A DNA stretch of 64,000 nt from Edolisoma coerulescens (Eukaryota > Chordata > Aves > Passeriformes > Campephagidae), in contig VWZW01001243.1 of NCBI GenBank assembly GCA_013397115.1, positions 816,855 through 880,854 on the forward strand. The letters run 5' to 3'. Below the pieces are notes generated by a model. That model searched no databases. It saw only the letters and a program-made list of their open reading frames with translations, and was not told where the DNA came from. The translations under genes were made by a program, and so were the position numbers. Shown here in pieces: positions 49,383-63,200 of the stretch (positions within the stretch are counted from its first letter, which is position 1; each line of letters starts with the position of its first letter).

Positions 49383-52300
49383 GCTATATTTTTTTCCCTT
49401 TAGTGACTCTAGTCTACAATACAACACTCTTGCTGTGTTGGTTTGTGTTTTGTAACACTCGGTTACCTTGGAAGTTTAAAATCTGCATAAATCCATTTCA
49501 GCCAGCAGAGCTTTAAACCCTTTTGCTGGCTTTTAATAAACATCAGGTGTCTTGTCCTTAGGGCTACGCTCAGGTGTTTCCTGCAAGCGAGCAAAGTGAG
49601 AGTTGAGGAGCTTGTGCACAATTACACAGCAGAACCAAGCAAGCGATCGATCCTTTCCTACGCGATTTCTCACAGGGTGAAAGAGCGGGAAGAGTCAAAC
49701 TACTGAGCAGCATAAACACAAAGAGGAGCTGCTAAGGTCAGACTTCTGTCTTGAACATCAGGACCACTCACTTCCTTCCAGACTTCAAAGAAAACACAAA
49801 AAACCTAAGGTTTGATCTTCACTAAGATGCCTTTCCCTTGCAGTGTGATGAACCTGAAATCCACACATCAACTGTCTTATTCAAAGTTATCCAAGGATTT
49901 GGACTAACGTTTCTTTGTCAAACTTTTAAGCAGAAAGCAAACAATTCTGTGCACAAAAGAGCACAGTTAAGGAAGCTGTACATCCCCGTCCTGATAACAG
50001 GAAAAATTAAGAGTGGGGAAAATAGACATGGGGCTACATTTTTACTGTTACCTAAGATCTACTGATACATTTGTCTATTTTCTAAGCACTGTGAAGTGAC
50101 CCTTTATATGTTTCCCTAGTCAACCTGGCATATCATAGAACAAATCAATAATACCACTCACTGCAATTTTTTGATGTAGGTCAGATCTTCAAAAACCTGG
50201 AGGATACTTTGAACAGTGATGAAAGAATGCTGTGCCAGCCTGTGCTCCATGTGCTGTGTAGGGGACAGGCACTGGAATCTAGATGGAAATTAATAAGGAA
50301 TTACAAGAAAACCCTATGGAATTGTAGATGTTTCTCTTCCATGGATCAATGCAATTTCCAAGGAATCAGAGGTTTTGAAGAAAAAGCAGCACACTGTGTG
50401 CTGAAAAGAGTGAGGTAGTAGTTGTATAATACACATACCTAAAAGGCTCCAAGGAATAAAAAACTTCAAAGGAAATACTTGTGCATTTCCTTTTAGATTA
50501 CTTTAGGGGGAAAAATAGGTTATTAAATATTTTATAATTGTGTTCTGTACCAAACAATATCTGTTTAGAGTTATATTACGTCTAAAGTTTTTTGAAGGGT
50601 GGTTGTATTTGTAATAAGAATGGTAACTTGACAGTATAACTGCTTTTCATAGGAAACCTTTGTGGATTAAGGTGGACTCCTGAGCACAGACCAAATGCCA
50701 ACACTTTGAGGCTGCAGCTATCCCTGTTCCAAGAGACAAAACACATGGATACCTTTCCTTCCCAGCTGTGGCTGCTGGAAAGTTGTGGGGTTTCTGCATT
50801 AGTCAGCAGAAGTAGAACTTGTTTTTCTCATTAATTGCACCAGCAGGGTATATAATAAACAGCTGCCTCAGAGGAAATAGGAATGAGATGGGATAATACA
50901 AAAGGAGAGTCCAGTGTAATGAATGCAGTGGTTCTGTTTCACCATGTTTGTTCTCTTGCTGGCATTTGTGAACAGAAATAAAACGCTCAGTATGCATACA
51001 GTCACTGACAGACTGGTGGCTCCAGTATTTCCAAGGCACATTATTTAGCCCACAGATGAATACTGAATGTGTATTCCTGTCCTAGAACTTTGCAGTCTCA
51101 GTGTAAAATCTGAGGCTATTATTCAAGCACAGCCTTTGAGGGGGAGTTCCTAAGCTTAAGACAAGGACACAGATTCTGCCCAGAGAGCTGCTTGAGCAGG
51201 GGCGTGCAGTCCTGGTCCCTAAAGAGAAACACCCAAATACAGACACAAGTTAAAGGGAAATATCTTCTTTCAGAGTTATCTGCTTTAACAGGAATATAGT
51301 TTTCCCATTTCAGAAAAGAGAACCTTTAGTATCCAAAACAGCTCAGAGATTAAATGAACTGAAATGCCCTCCTACCTTTGTTGCTTGTTTTCTTCCCTTT
51401 CCTTCAGCTGCCCTACTATAAGAACTGCTGGAAATGGCAGGTTCTGCTTCATATGCATATATATTTCTATAAACAGTGATATAAAATCCAGGCTCCTCAC
51501 CCCACACGCAAGGAATTTTTCCTTTCTTTGAAATGAAAACTTTTAAAAGAAATCATAATGGGAAAAAAACCCCCATAACTTTCTCCTGGGAACCAGAGAG
51601 TCTACTTCCATAGGAGAGTCAAACACCAAATGTGTTTCGTTGATGGAATTACAATGAAAGCTTCAAAGAGAGGTCTCCAAATTAATTCAAGTGCATTAGA
51701 TATCCAAATTCTAATGCAAGGCAAGCGTGCTTTAGCTGTTTCAAATAACACAGCATAAGTATACAATTCAAGATCTAAAGCGCAAGCTTCATACCTAGAA
51801 AGAAAGGGGATTTACTTAGGAAACCAAATTGTGAAGCTGTTCTCTACCTTAGAATTTCTTTCCAAAGCATTGGAAAGGTTCAGTTTTCCTCCTTGGTAGG
51901 GTTGGAGACAGTGCAAAGGCAGAAAACCATCAGGGCTGAGAGCAGCATTCTACAGCACCGCCTAAAAAAGGAGCAGTATCCTCTGACTGTGCTTAAATAG
52001 GGCCCAGACAGGGGCTGTGGGGTCACAGATGAGGCTGATCAAGGTTGTTAAGGTGGAGCAAGGCCTCTGACAGACACACATAGTTTGTGCTTGGAAAATT
52101 ACACTTCTAGGTTCCATCTTTCCTGTTTTTCAGGGTATTTTCCTTGCTAATGTAGATGAGGATGCTGCTTTCCTTACCATGGCAATAAGAGTCACTTGGA
52201 GGGAAACTTTCAAATAGGCCAGAATGTTTTAGAAGCATGAATACTCGGTCAGTGAAAGTTGTATTCTTAAATATATCACTTGCGGACTTGCATCCATAGT

Positions 52301-52438
52301 GGAAAAGATTTCTAGAAAGGAGGGTGAGAGGAAGGAGCTTTAAGGCTATTTCTTTTCCCAGTGAAATCCCTCTGCCCTCTCCTGAGAGCTCCCAAATCCT
52401 GTGCCAGTTAAATGAACCAAGCTGAGTGCACGCGAACA

Positions 52439-52462
52439 GGCCGTACGTACATCAGTACGGCC
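52439..52462. repeat. Perfect stem-loop GGCCGTAC / GTACGGCC
   Basis: Eight-bp arms at 52439-52446 and 52455-52462 flank an 8-base spacer GTACATCA. The arms contain CpG, and GTAC occurs three times. It lies about 80 bases before an isolated CpG-rich patch. Confidence 0.85.
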
Positions 52463-52540
52463 ACAGCAGCCAGAAAGAATGACAGTGAAATGGCAGAAGA
52501 ATGGGGAGGGAGTAATTTAAAGCAGGGAGGAAGAAGCCTT

Positions 52541-52710
52541 GCCCCCGGGAAGTGACTGTGCAGTGCAGAGCAGCCCGGTGCTCTGCTCGCTGCTGACTTT
52601 TGTCCTGTGCTTGGGCCACTGGGGCCGCTGGCTCCGCTGGGCGCGCTCGGCTCAGCGCGGAGCTGGTGTGACCGGGAGAGCCCTGGGGCCGCCTTGCGCC
52701 GTGTGTGCCA
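52541..52710. promoter_or_regulatory. Isolated GC- and CpG-rich patch in the gene desert
   Basis: I count about 14 CpGs in roughly 170 bases, while the flanking kilobases have very few. The patch is too short for a standard CpG island but has that character. No coding exon is recognised in it; open frames exist on both strands because it is GC-rich. It could be an orphan CpG island, an enhancer or the promoter of a non-coding transcript. Confidence 0.45.
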
Positions 52711-55700
52711 GTCCTGGCCATAACGTCCTTTGTCCTGCTAAAACAACCTGTGCTGTCTCTTTTTCAAACTGTCCCTCTGTGTTATTAAAATAGTATCAGT
52801 GTCCCTTCAGTCTGTGGGTCAGTGGTTAAATCTGCTGTCAATTACCAATCAAAATGCGAATGAGATGAAGAACAAATGGTCTAACTTCATCAGTGTTGTT
52901 TTTCTCTTCCTCCCCCAGATAATAATACCTTAAAATAGAATGCCTTATTAACCACAGACCTGAAGGTTAATAAGTACATCAACAAAACAAATGTAGTAAA
53001 TTAAAACAATGCATTAACATTCATTAGTATTTCACTGTTGATTCCCAAACATGCTGCTATTGCTATTGTGCTATTATCAGGCAATAATTGTTATGTCAAA
53101 AGATAGGACCCATATGGTTCAACGAGATCCTCTGGGAGCTTCTGCTGTATGAAAGTCAATCAAAAATGCAGTTCCATAAGGAAAGATGTGGACACGAGAG
53201 AGTTGCTGTCAGTATATGCAACCCATGTGAGAGGCTCAAGTGACTGTTTTAAATAAAAGTTTTTAAATCTAGGGGAAAAAAAAGTGAGATTTAGAAAACC
53301 AGCAGTAAAATCAATAGGGTTTTTCACAGTATGTAAAACTCAACTTCCAGTCTTTGCCAGACTGTTATCACAGCAATAGAAAATACCCTCTAACACTTCA
53401 GGAAAATTCAAACGTTGTATATATTTTCCTACCCATAATAACAGATCCAGGTGAGCTAAACCAGGCTGCTTTGAACAGTGCTTATCCTCTGAAATACCCA
53501 CAATTTTTAGGTGAGGCCTGAATAAATAGAAGGTGGCTAATGTAATGCACTGAAGATCCCCACTGAAGTTGTCTGCCATCCAACATCAAATCCTGTAATA
53601 CAACTCGGGTCCTCGTGGTAAACAATTAATCCACATAATTAATTTCTAACATGTCATAGCATAGGAGATCGACAAATATCTTGGCTGCCTCTTCTCCTTC
53701 AGCTGCCCTCACCCTCCCGTATCTCGTGGCCATCCTGCTGGAAGGAGTCAGGACAAGACAACGGTGTTGTGCCTTGGGTTTCAGTGCCATCTGATGTTCA
53801 CCTGGGACCAGCGTGCTCCAAAAGTGCTCTTGTGGCTTGTTCCCTGCACAGCTGTGGCACCTGGCTGTGGCAACCCCATCTTCACAGTGGTCATTTCCCT
53901 CAGGCTCTCTGCAGCCTCACCATCTTCCTCTTTCCCCACAGCTTTGCCTCCTCACCTTTCCTTCTACAGCTTTTCCCTGCGCCCAGGAGCAGAGCCAGGT
54001 GGTGGCTGCCTTGCTCTGCCTTCCCGTGCCTCCAGCCGAGCCGCAGCCTGTGCAGCTTCCAGCAGCCACCAGTGTTACCTCTGGCTGACAGTGTTACCTC
54101 TGTGCTCCCACAGAGGGCTTCTTCATATCACTGGTGGTGATTCATAGTATTTGGGGGCCCTACAAATGAACAGAAGCCGTAACTGTAGGGTCTTGGAACA
54201 GCCCTCGGATTACATCACCGTGTTTGCACTTTCATGTCTCCTTCACAAGTTCATTACAAATTTCTGTGTGCTCCTGGGGTCACTGTTATAATAGCAGGAG
54301 CTGTTGTGCCCAGCTCTATCTCGCTGTTCTATCTGGCAGTTTGTATTTACAGGCACACACAGGCTGGGAAGGGTTGCGTAAGCTGGTTTCTATGGCAGGT
54401 TTCTATTCACCATCTGCTTGACTGAAAAAATATCTTTTTCAGTTAGCACACTGGGTCTGGTGTTTGCATCTTTTGTTTCCTTCCAGATGCAATCTCAGAA
54501 ACACAGGAGGGGCTGTGAGGCTTTGGAGGGGAGGAAAGGCCTTTTGAAATAGCTCTTTTACCCAGCTAAAAAACACATTGTCCCTGCTTGGACACTGCAG
54601 GAAACTTAACGTCCTGAAAAGCCACTTTCCCTGTACCCAGCTACTTTCCATGGCACTGCTTTATCATAAAGGAGATAAAACTGCAAGCCTCTTTCTATAT
54701 ATACACCTTCATCCTGTTTCTGGGCTGTTTTCCTAAGGAAACCAGGATCTGTGCTCACCATCACCTTGTTCCCCTCCTTCCCCAGCTGCTCTTGAGCCTC
54801 TGACTTATTTCTGCCCCATTTAGAAGAGAAGATACAAAATTAAGTTCCTGCATTTCACAGGAAAGGGGAGAGGCCTGTTAATGACCTCAACAAGAGATGT
54901 GGAGTAAGAGTCCTTCCCTTGCTAGAAACTCAGGAGGCCGCTCTGGAAAGGGATGTTTTGAACACGTTGTTCATGAAAAATTCTTTTAAATGGAACTAGC
55001 AGCTCAGCAGACACAAATACATGCAAGTAAATCCATAGGAAAGTGCTCGCGGGACTGCCCTTTTCCAGCAAGTCTCTCTGGCTAAGAATATCAAGCAGAA
55101 GCAGGGACTGGACAAGCAGAGCCTTCTTAGAAGGGCCAGCAGCAAGAGCAGCCCAAGTGATGTGCGGCGAGATGTATTTCTGGATGACACAAACCCAGAG
55201 TCCTCAGGAGGAAAAGCTTCTGTTTTGCACAGCAGCCTGATGAAAGGCGGGCTGTAAGATCACAGGTGAACAGCCAGAGGAGCCGAGGTCAGGCGCACAT
55301 CATATAATCCCCAAAGCTGTCCCAGACCTGGGGTTCATCCAGCACCATGGATGTTGCCACACAAGGGGGACCAGCAGAAGCAAGGGCTGCCGATTCACGC
55401 CAGTGAGAGTTTCTGAGAGCAGCCTCCCGATGGCCAGGCTGCACGAAACAGGGCGTGCACGCTGCCACAGCCCCCTGCTCCGGCAGCACTGGGTGTTCCC
55501 CACACACCACCTCTTCCTTCCATTCAGCGTGGGGAAGGCATTGCCATGCACTGCCTGGCAGCCTGCCGCTGGCAAAGGGGACCTGGCAGCTTTGTCAGCC
55601 CAGCTCCTGAAGGAGAAAGCTAAACCGTGCCCCAGACATGTTTTCTGGGAGAGAATGGGACAGCTGTGGGGAGGAGAGGTGTACCAGTCACAGTTCCCTG

Positions 55701-58700
55701 TGGTGGCCCAGGTGTTGGCCCAGCAGACGTCACCTGGAAGGTGACCCCCAAGGTGATGCACAAAATGCTTCTGAGACCCAAGTTATCCCCTACACGAGCG
55801 AGCCTGGGTGCCCCCATGCCCTTTGGCTGTTCACAGGGTGTAAGGCAGCCTCAGCTGCTCTTGAGCACATCCCACTGGCAGCTGTAATTCACTGCCATAA
55901 GTATGTAAGGACAGATGGATCAAAATGTATTTTCTTCTTATATGCTGTGTCCTCACTCATGGCTCACTGTTATCTCATTTTGCTGGGAGAAATATTATAT
56001 GCTTCAAGCACAGCACAGATAAAAGGCTGAACCTTTTATTTTTAAGCTATAGTAAACTAAATTTTTAGAGGAGGGAAGCCAAAGGTAGCACCTACTCTCA
56101 CGGTGTATGGTTTTAAAGTGGAGCAGGCACACACCTCCCGCAGGATGTGTAACCCGAAATTTGCTTTGAGGGTTATAGCTTGTTTACAAGGTTCAGCCAG
56201 AGCACAAAGCACAAAGAAAGCATCTGGCCACAATCCTTTTGTGCGCTTCAGCAGCCTGAAAATGAGATCTAGCACTTATATATATTTGTAAAGAAAAAAT
56301 AATCAAAACTGCTTTCAAAGAAAAGTTTTCTGTCGAAAACTCCTGACAGCTCAGCAGCAGCACTCAGACTATGCTCTGTATCTCACAGGCTGCCACTCAC
56401 TGAAGCTATAATATCACCTACCTCAGGAAGTCAGGTTTTAGGCTATAGGTACACAGATAAGACAAAAGAAGGTTTTTTTTAAAAGGTGAAATGGGAAAAA
56501 TACCAGTGCTGGATTTAATAGACTAATCATCTGCAGAGATTCCCATCTGCCTTGGCACAGTCTGGAGGAGGCAAACATTGTAATCTGAGCCATACATACT
56601 TTAGTCAACTGCTTTACTTCCAGCTCTGGTTAGGAGCATTGTAATCTGTATGAAGCAATAAGAGTGAAGTCTTGAGGACCAGGACATTTTCACACCACAT
56701 TTCTGTGTATTTATGTGGAATAATTTATTTAAATCAGTTCTGCATTTGATATGCACTGAGCTTGTTGACCACTGTATGAATCATGGGGCTAGCCAGAAAT
56801 TACCTTTAAAGAAAAAAAAAAACAAGAAACCACCACCAACATGAAAAAAAGACCTTATATCCCACAGCTATTCATTTTGCAGGAGTAAGAGGCTAGACCT
56901 GCAATCACAGGGAGGGTCTGTCAGTCAGCAGCTGCCAGAGCTTACACGTCCATCCAGGCACAGGACATCCTACAGCATTTTCTTACATATTTTATGGAAA
57001 GCTTGGAATGAAGTGGAATCATAAATGTTGTGCTTGGGCAGGGGGATCACACCCCAGTGAGACGTAGGTGCGGTTTTGGGCCACAGTGCCCAGGCATGCA
57101 GAAGGTCTGGAAAGGAGGGTTAGGATATAGCTGTTCTTCCTGGGAGGATCATGCCACTGTATCCATCATTTACCAGCCAGCAGAGCTTCCTCAGGGAGTG
57201 TTCATTTTGGCTCAGAATGGGATTATCCAATTCCCATGATCTCCTATATACAGTCTATGTATTAGAACATCTGTCACGAAAGAAGATTTAGTTCTTCACG
57301 GTCAGTTTCTGCTTTATGAGTTAGCTGGGTGCTAACACCAGTTTTATTTTAATTCTGCAGAAAGACTTGCACCATAATAATACTAAAATTATTTATATAT
57401 AGAATATTACAGTGAGGTTCAGGCCAAGGTCCTTCTCAGACTCCTTCTTGTCCATCTTTATCTAAATATGAGTGCATACATTTTATATTCCCTAATTACC
57501 AAGTGGCAGTTTAAGGCAGGTTTTTTTTCATTCGTGATGAATCATACCTTTTGATATACAGGTCTCGTTCAAAATGGGTTGAATCATTTTGATTTTGCTA
57601 TCTCATATCTGTTTTCTAATAAGGTTATATTTTTAATATTTTTTTTTTACCGTCTCAAGTTTAAAAGCATGCTGTCTTTCCCAAGGATTACTTTCTTCTC
57701 CGATATTTTTAATAATTAATTCAGTGGTATGAGTAGCAGTGTATACAAAACAAGATAAATGCACAATCTGCCTGCACCCAAACCCGGGTGGAGGTGCAAG
57801 CTGTCTCCAGAGCATCCCCAGCCAAGACAGAGAGTACCAGCACCAGGAAAATGCAGAAGCACCTTGGCTATCTCGGGGCTCTTGCTGAGCAAGATCCTGG
57901 CAACATCCGCTTTTATTGTCTGCTGAGTTGCTTGATTTGGGATAAGATAGGTATGCACAGGGTACATGGTGTACAAATAACTATTGCTTGCTTTTCTTTG
58001 TGATATTTGTGGCTTTGGTTTCCTTTGCAAAGTCCAGCTTGCATCCAGCTCTGGGAGAGAAAAGCCACCCTGAGAACAGGGAGTGTCTGTGTCAAATCCA
58101 CTGGCAAGACTAAATAAGACAATCCTGAAAACAATAAAGAATTACTTATGTACCTGCGCTTAACAGCTGTGTATATATCTCTGTGAATAAAAGTAGAAAG
58201 TAAATTTTAAAAAAACCCCAAAACACTTCTTCCTGAGAAAAGTATTGGAATTAATTCTGGAAACATGGTCTTAGAGAACAGTGGTCAAATCCTCCTAGAG
58301 TTTTCCCATGACATGGTAAGGGAGTTTCAGCAGGAGTAAATATATATCTGTAAATTAATGACCTACAAGTTACCAGGTACGTTGTGGACTGAAATAAAAG
58401 AGCTCAAGCAATGTTTGATGTTGGTTTTAAAGCAGATTTAACATAAAATAGAGCACAATTCTGAGGAAGAGCTCAGCAAAACCATTTCAATATGTCAGAC
58501 AAATTAGGTTTTGCTCTCTCACTTCCCAGAAGTGTTTCTCTATAATTTCCAAAGGAAAATCACATGTAATATAATCCTTTGGTTAAAAGGACAGACCTCA
58601 CAGTGCAAAGGAAAACAAACTTTACTCCCCAGGTGAAGATTAAACAAAAATTATACTCTTAGAAAAGATATCCAATCTTCAAATATTAACAGAAAGAGGG

Positions 58701-60148
58701 AATAATAGCTACAATAAAAATAAACCAAGAAAATAAATAAAGGCACAAACATTTTTTTTTTCCTGGGGAAAAAAAAGTCAAATTCTGTTCAAATAATGAA
58801 CTTGCCACCTTTTTTTTCCTTTTTTTTTTTTTTTTTCCTTTTTAAGAGCTTGAGTAAGTGGTATAAGTTCTAATTTCTCCCATTCATAATTTGACAATGG
58901 GTATCTTTTTTTTTCCTGCTAACATAATTCCCTCTGTCTGCCCCAAACCCAAAGTCCACACATATAAAATGAGCCTCTGTGAAGCAGCAGAATGTGACAA
59001 GCAACTCACTTTTACCTATCAAGACCGATAATGTATGAAGCTCGCATGTTGAAAAGCATTAAAACATGTTCAAAACCAAAAGTGATCCTACCATATGTTT
59101 TGAGGCTTTCAGTACACAGAACCACCAAGCAAGAACATATTTTCATGCCTAAGGAGACAATTTTTCCACATCAGCTTAGTGCCTCCGTTGTTTCAGCAGG
59201 AGCACATTGATCGTGCTCCTTAACCTTATTTTTCCCATGCAAGTGTGTTCACTGCAATTTGTCAGCGACAGCATTGGTTTTGGAGCCTGAAACCTGAGTG
59301 CTTCCCAGGAAGCCTGTAGTAGCAGTCATGCTCTAGGTCATGCTTATCATGGGTGAACCACCATTTCTTTGGGTCTTTAATAATGATTAACCAACCAAAT
59401 AATGAATTAGATTTAGAGGGAAATCTTTGGGGAGGAAAGAAAAGATTCAATTTAATTACAACAACATATCTTGATTATTCCTGTATTAATACTAAGATTT
59501 TGCGCTTAAACAAGTAATCTTTGTCCTAATAATTAAGGTCATTTGTCCCTATGGGTTATTTCCTGCCTGACACGGAGTCTGGAGCTGTGCAAAGGTGGTG
59601 AGCTGAGCCAGAGGGAGTGGGAGCAGAGAGACAGCTTCTCATCACAGCCATGCAGGAATGCACCTCCTTCCCTACAGAAAAACCCTGCTGGCTGAGGATC
59701 ATGCCAGGATCACCTGCAGTGTCTTCCTTAAGGAACACCTGTAAGGGCTCTAGCGGGGGAAAGCCAGCGGGCACGCCAAGCTTCTGGGGTGTCAGGAGGA
59801 AAACCTGGAGAGTCCCAGAGCAAAGCAATGGAGCAGGACATGTGTGCAGCTCCTGTTGCCTCCTACAGTTCCTCTGGCACCTGTGGACTTACAGATGAAC
59901 CCCACAGAAATGCTGGAACAACCGAAGTCGCAGTTGCACTGTCCACTGGCATACACGACTCTTTCTGGCCCCTCACTTTGGAACACCCAAATGCCACGTG
60001 CCTCACCTCCATCTTTACTTAGGCAAGGATCCCGTGGGGGAGACGTGCATGTAAAACACACCAAAGCATTTGAGGTATTCCCATAAAGCCTACACTACTA
60101 TTCCATAGAAAGTTGGGCAGACCTCCAGCTATCCTTGCTTCTTCATGA
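52711..60148. other. Intergenic DNA, no recognised gene
   Basis: Open frames in 53764-54147 and 55300-56030 overlap in several frames and on both strands and show no motif. The rest is AT-leaning, with T- and A-runs near 58750-58920. No RNA gene or transposon body was recognised. Confidence 0.65.
58810..58843. repeat. T-rich tract
   Basis: Runs of T are broken only by two CC doublets. Shorter T runs lie at about 58752 and 58909. This is a possible old retroposon tail or simple low-complexity DNA. Confidence 0.85.
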
Positions 60149-60212
60149 AGAGGATGGACTCCATGGTCTCTCTAGGTCCTTTTTGGAGCTTCCCTTCTGT
60201 GCTCATGCTTAT
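60149..60212 (+). mobile_element. Probable old CR1 3'-end scrap
   Basis: GAGGATGGACTCCATGGTCT, then CTCTAGGTCCTTTT, resembles the CR1 tail segment that normally reads GAGGTTGGACT..GATG..TCT..GAGGTCC. It is followed by TCTGTGCTCATGCTTATAAT, which is loosely like the terminal TTCTATGATTCT motif. Divergence is high, so this is tentative. Confidence 0.4.
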
Positions 60213-63200
60213 AATTACTGATAACTATAATTACTGGACCTTGCCTGTGTTTGCACTTTTTCACTTGAATGATACTTCTGTATTTGGAAAGGAAACTGCA
60301 CCGTAAAGGCAGTTGTGGCAGTGTTCTTGTTATTCCAGATTTTATTATTAACTTAAGAACTGCTGACAAAGGGGTCGTAGTTCCTCAGGAACGTGAATAA
60401 AGTTTTTTCTCTGGGACCTCGAAGACGGCCCAAGCATATCTGCAAATGGAGGAGAGGAGTAAACCAGTCACAGAGAACAACGGTAGAAAAATACGAACCT
60501 ATTAACTGCAGCACCACCAAGTGTCAGCATTGAAAACACCACGTATCAGGAAAATACCCAATTTCTACAGGAATTGCAAGAGCAAATATTTTAAAAAACA
60601 ACTTGTTGCCATCTAAATGAAAACAGTTTAATTTTGAAAACTTTTGAAAATCAATTTTGAAAATTGTCAGTGTCAAAGGAACCTGTAAGCCTTCTTCCAA
60701 GTGCCCAGATCCATTATGTTCTCTCAAGGTAATACCAGTATTTTCAGAAAATAAAACATATTTCCAATTAACAAGGGAATAATTTAAATAGAAATTTAGT
60801 TTTAAAACTTCTCAACAATTTAAATGGGTTCATGTTTGTTAACTACACACACAAAAGAACACCCCCAGCTCCTCAGCCACTGTCGAACACTTCAATGTGA
60901 GCAGAAGTCACTGCTTTCAGCACGGGTGGGGATGTGCTTCACCTGACAGGGACAGACACTGTACATGGAAACTGCCAACTGAGGCTACTTCAGAGAGAAT
61001 CCTTCTCTTTTCTAAGTGTGCTATGTTATCATACGTGCATCAGAGATATAGCTTGTAGATAAAACTCCTTTCTTGTACGAGAGAACCCGATTGCACCTGC
61101 TTGTCCAGCGTCACATCCTCTGGCCACACGCTGACATGTCGGGGTGCTCCCTCAGGGCTCTGGATCACAGGAGATGGAGCACGGCCAGCAGCTCCAATGG
61201 AGAGGTACCTGCCTCTGCCTTGTCCACAACTGTCAGGGACTGCATATCTATGACACCACCGCTTTTATTTTTCAGGGTATAGTAAGCAAAAAATATGACT
61301 GATGGCTTTTTTTGTTTCCATTGTTAGATTCTCTGTCCCTTACTGCTAGCATTGATCTAAGGTGCCTGTACAGACAAACCAAAGAAGTATCATTCTACTC
61401 CTGTGAACTGGCTTTTCTGATCCAAAATTAAAATCTTCAGCAGGAATGGAGAGACATGATACTTCTGGCTAAAACAAAGAAAGTCTCAAAACCCATCTAT
61501 TTCCATGGCACATTTTGACAGTAAAGCACTATCTATTTTTTTGTGATTTTCATTTCCTAGTTTGTCTCGCCCGGCTGCAGCTTCACGCTGCTGTTCACGC
61601 CGGTGCCAGTACTGCCCACTCCCCTGCTGAGCATCTCTTACTCGGCAGAGTGGGAGTAGGGGGAGCACCATGTTACCACGGCTTCCCAGCCCGTGCCAGG
61701 CTGGGGACTGCTCTGGCTGCCACAGGAGCACATCCTTGTCCTTCTGATTAATTATGTCACCTTCTGGAACGGGACATAGGCTCCCAAGTCTCTTGCGCAA
61801 GTCTGGAAACATTATCGTAGCTCATGGCTACGGATAGGAGAGCACTGAGGGCAAAGTCCCACCTCAGAATGCTGTGGCCAAGCAAGACGAGCTGGAAACC
61901 ACTGTACTCAGCACTTTTCTTGGGGTGTCCCCTCCTTGGATGTCCACAGGAGCCTGGGAATCACCATCACCTGCTGATCTTTGTGTGAGTGTGTGTGCTT
62001 TCTGGATGTGGATTCCCCTTCCTGTTTTTCAGACACGGGTTCAGGCGCGGATGCGGCAGCAGCTTCCTGGCCGCGTGAGGCAGGGGGAAGAGCTCTCTCT
62101 CCTTTCACTTCTGGTCTTCCTTATCATAATCATCCTGATCGTGATTTGCTTCAAATGCAGCCACGTACACGTTCCCTCCTCCAATAAACGCCAGTTTTCT
62201 CGGTGATTTGCACACATACAAACACCTGCAGCCGCATCACTTGTCCTGCTGAGAGCCCTCGGTGAGAAACGGGCAGCGTGCAGCCCCCAGCACGGAGCGC
62301 GATGTCACAGCGAGCCGTCCTACGGCTAGCGGCCACTGCGAGGATCTTGGAGACCAAGCACCACCTGCTGCCCGAAAAATTAAGTTCTTTAAACCCGTAA
62401 TTACAGATTCCGAGCTAACTGCAACAGGCGTCATCTAATAACCCGCTGAAAGTTTGAAGTCACCTGCAAATCTTAACTTGCTTCTGCAGAATTTCAGACC
62501 TTGACACCAGCCCTTACCGAACCCCAGAAATTCATGGCTACTTTGAAGTACATCACATCTATCACTACTAGCCCTGTGTGGACTCTGAAATGCATAGTAC
62601 TGCTCTTTACTCTGTAAAAAACCTTGAGTCCTTAAACCGATAAGATAAACTTGCTAAAGTGACTCCAAAATTAAAAATATCACATTAGTTTCTCCTCGCT
62701 TCAGCTTGATATTTATTTCTATGGCTACCCAAAACCAAATCTTGACCCTAACTTTCAGGAGAGCTATCCAAAACTTCAGGTGAAACCTTCATTTTGTACC
62801 AGCTTTCTCCTCTCTGAAGAGACTCTGCAGTCCTGGCTGTCTCATACTCCCCTATAGCCTTCACAGAAGCATAGCAACACTACTCCTACCTGAAAATTAA
62901 GAAAAAGGCACCAGATTCACGAGGCCAGTCCCCAAATGATGTCACGCAACTTTGCCAAATGTTGCAGGAGAGACCCATCTGTAAACCCCACTGTCCTAAC
63001 TCCTCGTGCTACACTTACTCTTGGGCTTCTAGAAAGCTCAAGATCACCTACAATTCCTGCAAAATAGGAATACAACATTCAAATTCAGCCTTGAACTTGC
63101 CTCAGAGTATCCTACAGACTGGAAAGACAAATGTGCTTGTCAGTATTTCAGGTCCCCTTAATTCTACCTGTAACCGTAAGCCTGTAAGAGGGAACACAAG

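Larger units (their letters stand above)
35401..52438. other. Intergenic DNA, no recognised gene
   Basis: I found no exon, RNA gene or complete mobile element. Notable local features are a strong C-run motif at 42361-42379 and a T-run at 49368-49382. Open frames up to 169 codons (40805-41314, plus) have overlapping open frames on both strands and no recognised motif, which argues for base composition rather than coding. Conserved enhancers may be present but cannot be recognised without alignment. Confidence 0.65.

Noticed and set aside
53764..54147. Three overlapping plus-strand frames rich in Ser, Pro and Leu
   Set aside because: Three frames open at once with low-complexity composition indicate C/T-rich DNA, not coding.
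61874..62206. Open frame ending in a hydrophobic, membrane-anchor-like segment
   Set aside because: It starts at GTG, lacks a signal sequence or recognised domain, and has overlapping frames on the other strand.
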